From positions 4,862,501 through 4,926,500 of the forward strand of contig NZ_CP016616.1 in NCBI RefSeq assembly GCF_002741015.1: DNA of 64,000 nucleotides. The letters run 5' to 3'. The DNA is from Microvirga ossetica. GTDB lineage: Bacteria > Pseudomonadota > Alphaproteobacteria > Rhizobiales > Beijerinckiaceae. Each line of letters opens with the position of its first letter. The stretch's first letter is position 1. The position numbers and the translations under genes were made by a program. Shown one piece after another: positions 43,226-49,916 of this stretch. Under the pieces are notes generated by a model. That model was given only the letters and a program-made list of their open reading frames with translations, searched no databases and was not told the DNA's origin.

Positions 43226-43741
43226 ATGCCCCATCTTTCGCCATCCCTTGCAACGGCTCCATCCACACCTTTCATCCGCCCCGTCGTCGACGAGGATGCG
43301 CAGGACATCTTCGGCCTGATTGCAATCTGCTACGCGGAGTATCCCGGCTGTTTCGTCGATCCGCATGACGACCTGCCGGACCTGCGCGCGCCCAGCGTCT
43401 CCTACGTCGCTTCCGGCGGCGCCTTCTGGGCTGTCGAGGACGAACGCGGGCGTGTCTGCGCCTGCGTGGCGGTCGACTTCCCGGAAACGAGGATCGCCGA
43501 ACTGCACCGGCTCTACGTGCGTCCGGACATGCGCGGGCAGGGATTGGGCTCGCGTCTCGTGCGCAGGGCGGAAAGCCATGCGCGCCAGCGCGGTGCGGAA
43601 CGCCTCGTCCTGTGGTCCGACACGCGCTTCACCACGGCCCACCGGCTCTACAGCCGTCTCGGCTATACGCAGACCGGCGGACAGCGCCAGCTCGCGGATA
43701 TCTCGCAATCGGCGGAGTATCGGTTCGAGAAGGCGCTGTGA
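43226..43741 (+). CDS. GNAT-family N-acetyltransferase
   Basis: A 171-residue GNAT protein. FIRPVVDEDAQDIFGLIAIC begins the fold. The acetyl-CoA site is in LHRLYVRPDMRGQGLGSRLV (R/QxxGxG/A), and the C-terminus has RLVLWSDTRFTTAHRLYSRL then GYTQTGGQRQLADISQSAEY. ATG 43226 is the natural start, 37 bases past the acyltransferase gene. The substrate is not predictable from sequence. Confidence 0.88.
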   Translation: MPHLSPSLATAPSTPFIRPVVDEDAQDIFGLIAICYAEYPGCFVDPHDDLPDLRAPSVSYVASGGAFWAVEDERGRVCACVAVDFPETRIAELHRLYVRPDMRGQGLGSRLVRRAESHARQRGAERLVLWSDTRFTTAHRLYSRLGYTQTGGQRQLADISQSAEYRFEKAL

Positions 43742-43759
43742 GGTTCGGACGGCCGTTCT

Positions 43760-43914
43760 TGAGCTGTCATTCCGGGGCGAGCGATAGCGAGAGCCCGGAA
43801 TCCATAAACACGACCCTTCAAGGATGAGCGACTAGCGTCGCACGTTCTTCTGCATCCTCAGCGGTTATGGATTCCGGGCGCCGCTGCGCGGCCCCGGAAT
43901 GACAGTGGAGCGCC
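43760..43914. repeat. GTCATTCCGGGG/ATCCATAA intergenic repeat
   Basis: Complete copy with arms TGTCATTCCGGGGCGAGCG … CCGGAATCCATAA and TTATGGATTCCGGGCGCC … GGCCCCGGAATGACA, enclosing CGACCCTTCAAGGATGAGCG. It lies between convergent gene ends and fills almost the whole gap. Confidence 0.85.
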
Positions 43915-43917
43915 TCA

Positions 43918-45324
43918 TCACGGAATCTCGTAAACCAGATACTCGTCGTTGAGCCCGCGCAAAGCGGTCTTCTGCAATGTCGGCCGCAGGCCCTGCGTCT
44001 CGATGATCTGGGACGCCTCGGGATGCTCGACCACGGAATCGGTCGCGAAGATCGAGCGCGACATGGCAAGGCCCTGGACGCGCGAGGCGATGTTCACCGT
44101 CTGGCCGAAATAATCCTGCCGGTCGTTCAGGGTCACGGCAAGGCACGGTCCCTCGTGAATGCCGATCTTCAACAGCAGGTCCTCCTGGCCGCGCTGCTCG
44201 TTGAGATTGCGCATCGCCTCGCGCATGCGCAGAGCGGCGGAGATCCCATGGTCCGGCGTGGGGAATGTCGCCATCACCGCGTCGCCGATGGTCTTCACCA
44301 CGGCGCCTGTCTCAGAGGCGACGATGTCCTGGAGCACGCGAAAATGCTCGCGCACGAGATCATAGGCCACGAGATCGCCGACGCGTTCGTAGAGTTCCGT
44401 CGAGCCCTTGAGATCCGTGAAGAGGAAGGTGAGGCTCGTGATCTTCAGGCGCTGGTCGATGTCGAGCGTGTCGGTGCGATAGAGATCGCGGAAGGTCTGG
44501 TTGGTGAGCAGACGCTTTGCCGTCAGGAACGACCGCCGCTGCTTCAGCATATGATGCAGCTCGTTGCCGGCCACCCACACGGAGGGCAGGACGCGCCTGT
44601 TGGTATGGTTCTCAAGCGAGATGCGCAGCGGACCTGGCCGCATGGCGAGGGTCTGGTTCTGCGGATGGCTCTCGTTGAGGACGAGCGACAGGCTCTGACG
44701 CTCGCGGGTCGGTTCGCCCTTCACGTCGATGAACTGCGCCGCGTGGGTGACAGGCTCGAAGACGATCACGAATTCCGCCGGCAGCTGCAACGATAGGATC
44801 GCGCGCTCGCCGGCCGGAAGCTCGACCGCGTCGAGCACGATCTCCTCGATCAGCCGCTCGAAATCCTCCGGCAGGTCGATTCCCGAACCCCAGAAGATCT
44901 GGCGCATGTATTCGTTCATCGGGAGCGAATCCGGGTCGTGGGCCGCGATCTTGCGCACCCGCGGGCTGACCGTGAAGGTGACCTCGACCATTTCGTCGAG
45001 GGTCGGCTCGTAGCCCGCCGCACAGAGGGAGCAGCAATATTCGCTCTGGTTGACGGATTTGAGGCTCATGCCGGCCTCGAGCACGCCGCCGCATCCGGGA
45101 CAGAGCACGTTCCAGGACATCTCGAACAGGCCGATCCGGGCGGCATGAAGAAAGGCCGCGATGACGCGATCCTCGTCGAGTCCGCGCTTCTCGGCGAAGG
45201 CAAGCGCATTGATCCGGTTCAGGTCATGGTCGGGGGCATCGCGGATCAGCGTCTCGATGGCGTCGACGATCTCGGCGTCGGCGGATTGGCGGAGAACCGC
45301 TAGGAGTTTCTGGTCTTCGCTCAT
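43918..45324 (-). CDS. Class III adenylate/guanylate cyclase with N-terminal zinc-ribbon region
   Basis: A 468-residue protein of the DUF5939-type cyclases. The N-terminal half (about 1-270) contains a zinc-ribbon-like pair VLCPGCGGVLEAGMS and YCCSLCAAGYEPTLDE and the beta-rich region LSLQLPAEFVIVFEPVTHAA. The class III cyclase domain (about 300-465) has the metal Asp in LTFLFTDLKGSTELYERVGD, the second metal site in VVKTIGDAVMATFPTPDHG, and QDYFGQTVNIASRVQGLAMS. The catalytic set appears complete, so cAMP (or cGMP) synthesis is expected. It has no membrane segment. ATG 45324 is the start. Confidence 0.88.
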   Translation of the reverse strand: MSEDQKLLAVLRQSADAEIVDAIETLIRDAPDHDLNRINALAFAEKRGLDEDRVIAAFLHAARIGLFEMSWNVLCPGCGGVLEAGMSLKSVNQSEYCCSLCAAGYEPTLDEMVEVTFTVSPRVRKIAAHDPDSLPMNEYMRQIFWGSGIDLPEDFERLIEEIVLDAVELPAGERAILSLQLPAEFVIVFEPVTHAAQFIDVKGEPTRERQSLSLVLNESHPQNQTLAMRPGPLRISLENHTNRRVLPSVWVAGNELHHMLKQRRSFLTAKRLLTNQTFRDLYRTDTLDIDQRLKITSLTFLFTDLKGSTELYERVGDLVAYDLVREHFRVLQDIVASETGAVVKTIGDAVMATFPTPDHGISAALRMREAMRNLNEQRGQEDLLLKIGIHEGPCLAVTLNDRQDYFGQTVNIASRVQGLAMSRSIFATDSVVEHPEASQIIETQGLRPTLQKTALRGLNDEYLVYEIP

Positions 45325-45402
45325 GACGGGACCTTCCTCGAAGGGCGAGCCGGACCACCGGATGGCGAGCGCTCGGTCATCTCATTCCGGTTGCGAGGCA
45401 AT

Positions 45403-45431
45403 GCAACCCGAGACGGCGGGTCTCGGGTTGC
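45403..45431. terminator. Perfect 12-bp stem between DUF4345 and cyclase genes
   Basis: GCAACCCGAGAC (45403-45414) pairs exactly with GTCTCGGGTTGC (45420-45431), loop GGCGG. It lies downstream of the minus-strand DUF4345 gene and upstream of the cyclase gene. No T-run follows, so termination is plausible but unproven. Confidence 0.5.
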
Positions 45432-45505
45432 TAAACCTTATTCTACAACATGATAGGCGCTCAATCCGGCTTTGTCAGGGCAGTTCCGGAGGGACCGGGC
45501 GTTCG

Positions 45506-45925
45506 TCATACCTCCGCAACTCCGTATTCCTCGGCATAGCGGTTGGCAACGCGGGTCTGCCACAGGCAGAGAACGGGAGCGACGAAGAGTTCGACGACCA
45601 GGCCGCCGACCATGAAGAAGGACGGGAACCCGGTGAGGCCGAGACCGATCAGGCGACCCAGGCCTCCGATGACCACGAGAAGCGTCAGCAGCCGGAAGCG
45701 GCCGGTCCTGACCTCGATGGAGGGCAGGGTGCTCCAGAAGCACAGGCCGATGCCGAGGAGAAGGCCGGACAGGAACCGGAAATGGCTCTCCGCGGAAATC
45801 GACACCGCGTCGCCCGTGAGCGCCTGCCCGAACAGCACGCCGTAGAGCCCCGTCGCAACGGGGATGGCGGCGACGATCGCCACGGTCTGCTGCAGGAGCT
45901 TCCTCTCGCGTTCCATGCTGGGCAT
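45506..45925 (-). CDS. DUF4345 family membrane protein
   Basis: A 139-residue protein with four membrane segments: QQTVAIVAAIPVATGLYGVL, FRFLSGLLLGIGLCFWSTLP, RLLTLLVVIGGLGRLIGLGL and FFMVGGLVVELFVAPVLCLW. This pattern and the sequence ESHFRFLSGLLLGIGL match DUF4345, uncharacterised small membrane proteins. I start at ATG 45925, preceded by AGGGAG; ATG 45916 is also possible. It is divergent from the glutathione transferase gene with a gap of 94 bases. Confidence 0.8.
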   Translation of the reverse strand: MPSMERERKLLQQTVAIVAAIPVATGLYGVLFGQALTGDAVSISAESHFRFLSGLLLGIGLCFWSTLPSIEVRTGRFRLLTLLVVIGGLGRLIGLGLTGFPSFFMVGGLVVELFVAPVLCLWQTRVANRYAEEYGVAEV

Positions 45926-46019
45926 GACATCTCCCTGGCTGGATTTTGCTCCTTCCCGGAGCAGAAACAATCGACTAGGTTCCCCGGCCACAGAATTTTC
46001 TCGCAAAAGGGGGCGCATC

Positions 46020-46661
46020 ATGACGGCAAGGTTCGAGTTGCACGGGTTTGCCTATTCGGGGCCGACCTACAAGGTCGCGCTCACCCTGTCGCTCATGAGC
46101 GAGTCCTTCGACTACGTGCACGTGAACATGATGGCGGGCGAGCACAAGCAGCCGCCCCATCTCTCCAGGCAGCGCTACGGCCAGGTGCCCCTTCTGCTCG
46201 ACCGCAACAACGGCCGCTATCTGTGCCAATCGGCGGCGATCCTTGAATACCTCGCCGACATGACCGGCAAGTTCGGCGGCGCCAGTCTCGATGAGCGGCT
46301 GCAGGTGCGCGAGTGGCTCTATTGGGATTTCGACCGTCTGGCAGCGCCGCTGTACAAGGCGCGCGTGATCAAGCTGGGCTTCCGCAAGGCTCCTCCCGAG
46401 GTGGCCGACGATTGCTTCCAGGCCGCGAAGGCCGGCCTCGGCGTTCTCGAAACGCATCTTGCCGGCCGCCAATGGCTGGTCGGGGAGGGCATGACCATTG
46501 CCGACATTGACGTCTACGGCGTCGTCGCCTTCGCCGGCGAGGCGGGGATCGACCTTGCCGATTATCCTCAGATCCTGGCTTTCACGCAGCGCGTCGAGGC
46601 GCTCCCCGGCTTCAAGGCGCGGGCGGACCTGCTGCCGATGGAATCGCGGGCGGCGGCATGA
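46020..46661 (+). CDS. Glutathione S-transferase family protein
   Basis: A 213-residue GST. The thioredoxin-like N-terminal domain has FELHGFAYSGPTYKVALTLS, RQRYGQVPLLLDRNN (cis-Pro) and the glutathione-binding LCQSAAILEYLADMTGKFGG. The C-terminal helical domain has RQWLVGEGMTIADIDVYGVV. ATG 46020 has AAAAGGGGG upstream. It overlaps the following GNAT gene (ATGA), so both are made from one transcript. Substrate unknown. Confidence 0.9.
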   Translation: MTARFELHGFAYSGPTYKVALTLSLMSESFDYVHVNMMAGEHKQPPHLSRQRYGQVPLLLDRNNGRYLCQSAAILEYLADMTGKFGGASLDERLQVREWLYWDFDRLAAPLYKARVIKLGFRKAPPEVADDCFQAAKAGLGVLETHLAGRQWLVGEGMTIADIDVYGVVAFAGEAGIDLADYPQILAFTQRVEALPGFKARADLLPMESRAAA

Positions 46662-47116
46662 CCGACCTGACGATCCGCGAGGCGCGGGCCGACGATCTCG
46701 AGGCGATCATCCGCCTGCACGAAGAAGACGAACTGGGTTCGCACGGCGACCTGTGGTCGGCGGAGACGTGGCCGGCCTACGAGGCCGCCTTCGCCGCCAT
46801 CGCTCGCAGCGCCGAGAACAGGCTCTTCGTCGCACTCGACGGCGAGGAGGTGGTCGGCACGTTCCAGCTCACCTTCATCCCCAACCTCACCGGGCGTGGC
46901 GCCCTGAGGGTCAAGGTCGAGAGCGTGAAGGTGAAGGCGGCGCGGCGCTCGGGCGGGATCGGCGCCAGGATGATCGTCTTCGCTGAAGGTTATGCCCGCG
47001 AGCAGGGGGCCCGGGCCATGGAGCTCACGTCGAACAAGACCCGCAAGGACGCGCATCGCTTCTACGAGCGCCTGGGCTTCGCCCGCAGCCACGAGGGGTT
47101 CAAGAAGAAGCTGTGA
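46658..47116 (+). CDS. GNAT-family N-acetyltransferase
   Basis: A 152-residue GNAT protein. It begins LTIREARADDLEAIIRLHEE, has LDGEEVVGTFQLTFIPNLTG, and the acetyl-CoA loop in VKVKAARRSGGIGARMIVFA, where the usual Q/RxxGxG/A is present as RSGGIGA. The C-terminus (DAHRFYERLGFARSHEGFKK) is of the usual GNAT form. It is translationally coupled to the upstream GST. No specific substrate can be proposed. Confidence 0.88.
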   Translation: MTDLTIREARADDLEAIIRLHEEDELGSHGDLWSAETWPAYEAAFAAIARSAENRLFVALDGEEVVGTFQLTFIPNLTGRGALRVKVESVKVKAARRSGGIGARMIVFAEGYAREQGARAMELTSNKTRKDAHRFYERLGFARSHEGFKKKL

Positions 47117-47125
47117 CGGGTGACA

Positions 47126-47264
47126 ACCCGCTGTCATCCCCGCGCAGGCGGGGATCCATAACCACGACGGCTCAAAAAGGCGAGTGCCGCGCGCGGTTCT
47201 GCATCGTCAGCGGATATGGATCCCAGGCTCCGCTGACGCGGCCCCGGGTGACAGGCAAAGCTGA
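47126..47264. repeat. GTCATCCCC/ATCCATAA intergenic repeat
   Basis: Arms GCTGTCATCCCCGCGCAGG…GGATCCATAACC and ATATGGATCCCAGGCTCCGC…CCCCGGGTGACAGG enclose CGGCTCAAAAAGGCGAGTG. It is the same class as the repeats at 30765 and 43760 and separates two convergent genes. Confidence 0.8.
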
Positions 47265-47269
47265 AAGCC

Positions 47270-47521
47270 CTAAGCCTTCGTCTCGGCCTTGAGCCGGGTG
47301 TTGCAGGCGCTCCAGAACTTCGGCCAGTTGGCATCCTTCTCGAGCTTCCCGCCGGCCTTGGCGTCCTTCCATTCCAGGCTGCACTTGGCCATGCGCTCGC
47401 GCGCGGCGGCCTGGGCGGGTGTCGGCTCCTTCTTCGGCTTCGTCTCACCGGCCGCCTGGACGGCGCCGGCCATGGACAGGACCATCGCCGCGGCGATGGC
47501 TACACTGACAACGCGGTTCAA
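47270..47521 (-). CDS. PsiF-repeat-like small secreted protein
   Basis: An 83-residue protein with a signal peptide (VVSVAIAAAMVLSMAGAVQA) and a lysine-rich mature part holding two cysteines: ARERMAKCSLEWKDAKAGGK and WPKFWSACNTRLKAETKA. That cysteine spacing with KxxWxxF resembles PsiF-type phosphate-starvation proteins. The best start is a TTG at 47521 with GGGGGATC upstream, as it leaves a proper signal peptide; the longer ATG version (47617) is less protein-like. Function unknown. Confidence 0.7.
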   Translation of the reverse strand: MNRVVSVAIAAAMVLSMAGAVQAAGETKPKKEPTPAQAAARERMAKCSLEWKDAKAGGKLEKDANWPKFWSACNTRLKAETKA

Positions 47522-47695
47522 GATCTGATCCCCCAAGGAACTTTTATGGTTACAGGATAACCTGTCCGCAACAGGGGAACAAGCGTGTCCTCGTGGCTCG
47601 GGATGGGGTCTTTCCACGGAATTCGATTGCGGCCTAGGATGCCAGGGCCAATCTTACGCCCTATGCATTTATCGACATCGAAGGAGAGGCTTTCC

Positions 47696-48403
47696 ATGGC
47701 GGTTTCCCCGCAGCAACCGATCGAGCTCTATTACTGGCCGACCCCGAACGGATGGAAGATCACCATCATGCTCGAGGAATGCGGGCTGCCTTACACCGTC
47801 CTGCCCGTCAATATCGGCAAGGGCGATCAGTTCAGGCCGGAATTCTTGAGCATCTCTCCCAACAACAAGATGCCGGCCATCGTTGATCATGAGGGGCCGG
47901 GGGGCAAGCCGATCTCGGTGTTCGAGTCTGGCGCGATCCTGCAATATCTCGGCCGCAAGACGGGCAAGTTCTACCCGCAGGACGAACGGGCGCGCGTCGA
48001 GGTCGACCAATGGCTGTTCTGGCAGATGGGCGGCTTCGGCCCCATGCTCGGCCAAGCGCACCATTTCCGTATCTACTCGCCGGAAAAGATACCCTACGCC
48101 ATCGACCGCTACACCAACGAGACTCATCGCCTCTACGGGGTGCTGAACAAGCGCCTGGCCGATCGGGAATTCGTGGCGGGCGAGTATTCCATCGCCGACA
48201 TGGCCATCGCCCCCTGGGCGAAGCTCTGGGAGCGCCAGGGCCAGAACATCGACGAGTTTCCCCATGCCAAGCGCTGGCTCGAGACCGTGCTCGCCCGCCC
48301 GGCGGTCCAGCGCGGCATTGCGGTGAGCTCCGAGGACCGTGGAAAGACCGACCTCACGGATCCGGCGGTCCAGGCCATCCTGTTCGGGCAGAGGGCGCGG
48401 TAG
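47696..48403 (+). CDS. Glutathione S-transferase (YfcG/Nu-class-like)
   Basis: A 235-residue GST starting PIELYYWPTPNGWKITIMLE. NGWKI is the N-terminal active-site loop of Nu-class/YfcG-like disulfide-reducing GSTs. It continues with FLSISPNNKMPAIVDHEG (cis-Pro) and ISVFESGAILQYLGRKTGKF, and the C-terminal domain has FVAGEYSIADMAIAPWAKLW. ATG 47696 has AAGGAGAGG upstream. A disulfide oxidoreductase or glutathione-dependent detoxification role is likely, judging from the family. Confidence 0.9.
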   Translation: MAVSPQQPIELYYWPTPNGWKITIMLEECGLPYTVLPVNIGKGDQFRPEFLSISPNNKMPAIVDHEGPGGKPISVFESGAILQYLGRKTGKFYPQDERARVEVDQWLFWQMGGFGPMLGQAHHFRIYSPEKIPYAIDRYTNETHRLYGVLNKRLADREFVAGEYSIADMAIAPWAKLWERQGQNIDEFPHAKRWLETVLARPAVQRGIAVSSEDRGKTDLTDPAVQAILFGQRAR

Positions 48404-48411
48404 GTCCGCAT

Positions 48412-48616
48412 GCATTTCCCTCCCCCTTGCGGGGAGGGGCAGGGGTGGGGGTGGTGCGACTGCGCGAGAAAGTGACCGAACGGGGCGCTGGTTCACCTCT
48501 CCCTGAGGAAGAGGTGACATTGCTGTAGCGGCCTTCCTGCATTCTGGATGCGGCACAGCGCCTCGACTTTGCGACCCCCACCCTCGATCCCTCCCCGCAA
48601 GGGGGAGGGAGAGCGG
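48412..48616. repeat. CCCTCCCCCTTGCGGGGAGGG-type intergenic repeat
   Basis: Arms CCCTCCCCCTTGCGGGGAGG … GGGGTGGGGGTGG and GACCCCCACCCTCGATCCCT … CCCCGCAAGGGGGAGGGAG, about 200 bases apart over all. Inside is a smaller inverted repeat, TTCACCTCTCCCTGAGGAAGAGGTGA. It is one of three copies in the window (also 49708 and 56627). Confidence 0.85.
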
Positions 48617-48623
48617 TGAGATC

Positions 48624-49028
48624 TCAATTCGCCTTGGTCCAGGTCTGTCCGCGGCAGATCAGGCCGCCGAGGACGCAGCCTGAGAGCTGCAGGGTCGTCG
48701 GGGACATCACCTTGAGCTTGCCGGTATAGGTCTTGCCGTCCTGGGGATTGTAGAGCTGGCCGCTGTAGCCCTCCCCATCCGACTTGAGGTCCCAGATCAT
48801 CCGAACGCCCACGATGGCGCGATCGCGCAGGCTCGGGTCTGCATTGTTCGTGTCCTTCTGGAAGGTCGAGGTCACGATGGTGCCGCAATAGACCGCTCCG
48901 CATTTGGCGATCCGCACGCGGGTATCGCCGCTCTGGGTGAGCCATGTGCCGCTCGGATCGGCGGACTGGGCCTGTGCCGGAAACGCGAGCAGGGCCAGTC
49001 CGACGGCGGCGAGGAACGCTTGTTTCAT
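48624..49028 (-). CDS. DUF2147 family secreted protein
   Basis: A 134-residue DUF2147 protein with a signal peptide (KQAFLAAVGLALLAFPAQAQ). The mature part starts SADPSGTWLTQSGDTRVRIA and has two cysteine pairs, KCGAVYCG and GCVLGGLICRGQTW, which probably form disulfides in the periplasm, and the family sequence GYSGQLYNPQDGKTYTGKLK. DUF2147 proteins are common in proteobacteria; their role is not established. It stands alone between a repeat and ndk. Confidence 0.88.
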   Translation of the reverse strand: MKQAFLAAVGLALLAFPAQAQSADPSGTWLTQSGDTRVRIAKCGAVYCGTIVTSTFQKDTNNADPSLRDRAIVGVRMIWDLKSDGEGYSGQLYNPQDGKTYTGKLKVMSPTTLQLSGCVLGGLICRGQTWTKAN

Positions 49029-49209
49029 TCTTCACTCCCTCTGGGTCGGTCTTCACCGGACCGATCGGGCAACAGATTAGAGCGCAAGAGACTAGGGGAG
49101 CAGGTCAAGCTTTCCAAGCGGGCAGGGCAAAAGGCGCTTGAGGCCTGGGGGGCACGCCGCTATAAGCGCCGCACTTCATCATTTCCCTTCATCTTCAAAG
49201 CGAGCTGTC

Positions 49210-49632
49210 ATGGCCACCGAGCGCACATTCTCCATCATCAAGCCCGACGCGACCGAGCGTAACCTCACCGGCGCCGTCAACGCCGTCATCGAGCAGGCCG
49301 GCCTGCGCATCGTCGCCCAGAAGCGCATCCTGATGAGCCGCCGCGAGGCCGAGACCTTCTATGCGGTCCACAAGGAGCGTCCCTTCTTCGGCGAGCTCGT
49401 GGACTTCATGATTTCCGCTCCGGTCGTCGTGCAGGTTCTCGAGGGCGAGAACGCCGTTCTGCGCTACCGCGAAATCATGGGCGCCACCAACCCGGAGAGC
49501 GCCGCCGAGGGCACGATCCGCAAGCTCTACGCCAAGTCCATCGGCGAGAACTCGGTCCACGGCTCCGACAGCCAGGACAACGCCAAGATCGAGATCGCCC
49601 AGTTCTTCTCGGGCAACGAGATCGTCGGGTAA
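49210..49632 (+). CDS. ndk: Nucleoside-diphosphate kinase
   Basis: A 140-residue Ndk, which moves the gamma-phosphate between nucleoside triphosphates through a phosphohistidine. The sequence is complete: [59 protein letters not shown] and the active-site His in [18 protein letters not shown] (His117). ATG 49210 is the family start. An intrinsic terminator follows at 49661-49690, so it is a single-gene unit. Confidence 0.97.
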   Translation: MATERTFSIIKPDATERNLTGAVNAVIEQAGLRIVAQKRILMSRREAETFYAVHKERPFFGELVDFMISAPVVVQVLEGENAVLRYREIMGATNPESAAEGTIRKLYAKSIGENSVHGSDSQDNAKIEIAQFFSGNEIVG

Positions 49633-49660
49633 CGCCTCTGCGATTGCCGTTACTCGGATC

Positions 49661-49690
49661 AGGCCGCCCACGAGGCGGCCTTTTCTGTTA
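49661..49690 (+). terminator. Rho-independent terminator of ndk
   Basis: AGGCCGCC (49661-49668) and GGCGGCCT (49674-49681) form an 8-bp GC-rich stem with loop CACGA, followed directly by TTTCTGTT. Position is 28 bases after the ndk stop. Confidence 0.85.
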
Positions 49691-49707
49691 ATGGGTGTCT
49701 GCCGACC

Positions 49708-49870
49708 TTTCCCTCCCCCTTGCGGGGAGGGGTAGGGGTGGGGGTGGTATGACTGGGTGAGCCTGCGCCAGGTAAGGCTGTAGCCGCCTTGCGTTTCATC
49801 GATGTTGCACACTGCTCCGACTTTGCGACCCCCACCCTCAATCCCTCCCCGCAAAGGGGGAGGGAGGTTT
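49708..49870. repeat. CCCTCCCCCTTGCGGGGAGGG-type intergenic repeat
   Basis: Second copy: TCCCTCCCCCTTGCGGGGAG…GGGGGTGGTATG and GACCCCCACCCTCAATCCCT…CGCAAAGGGGGAGGGAGG. It ends about 45 bases before the start of the molybdopterin enzyme gene and probably lies in its leader. Confidence 0.85.
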
Positions 49871-49916
49871 GGGCGGCCTTTTCATTTTCGGTCCGTTCCC
49901 CCATCATGCGCCCGCC

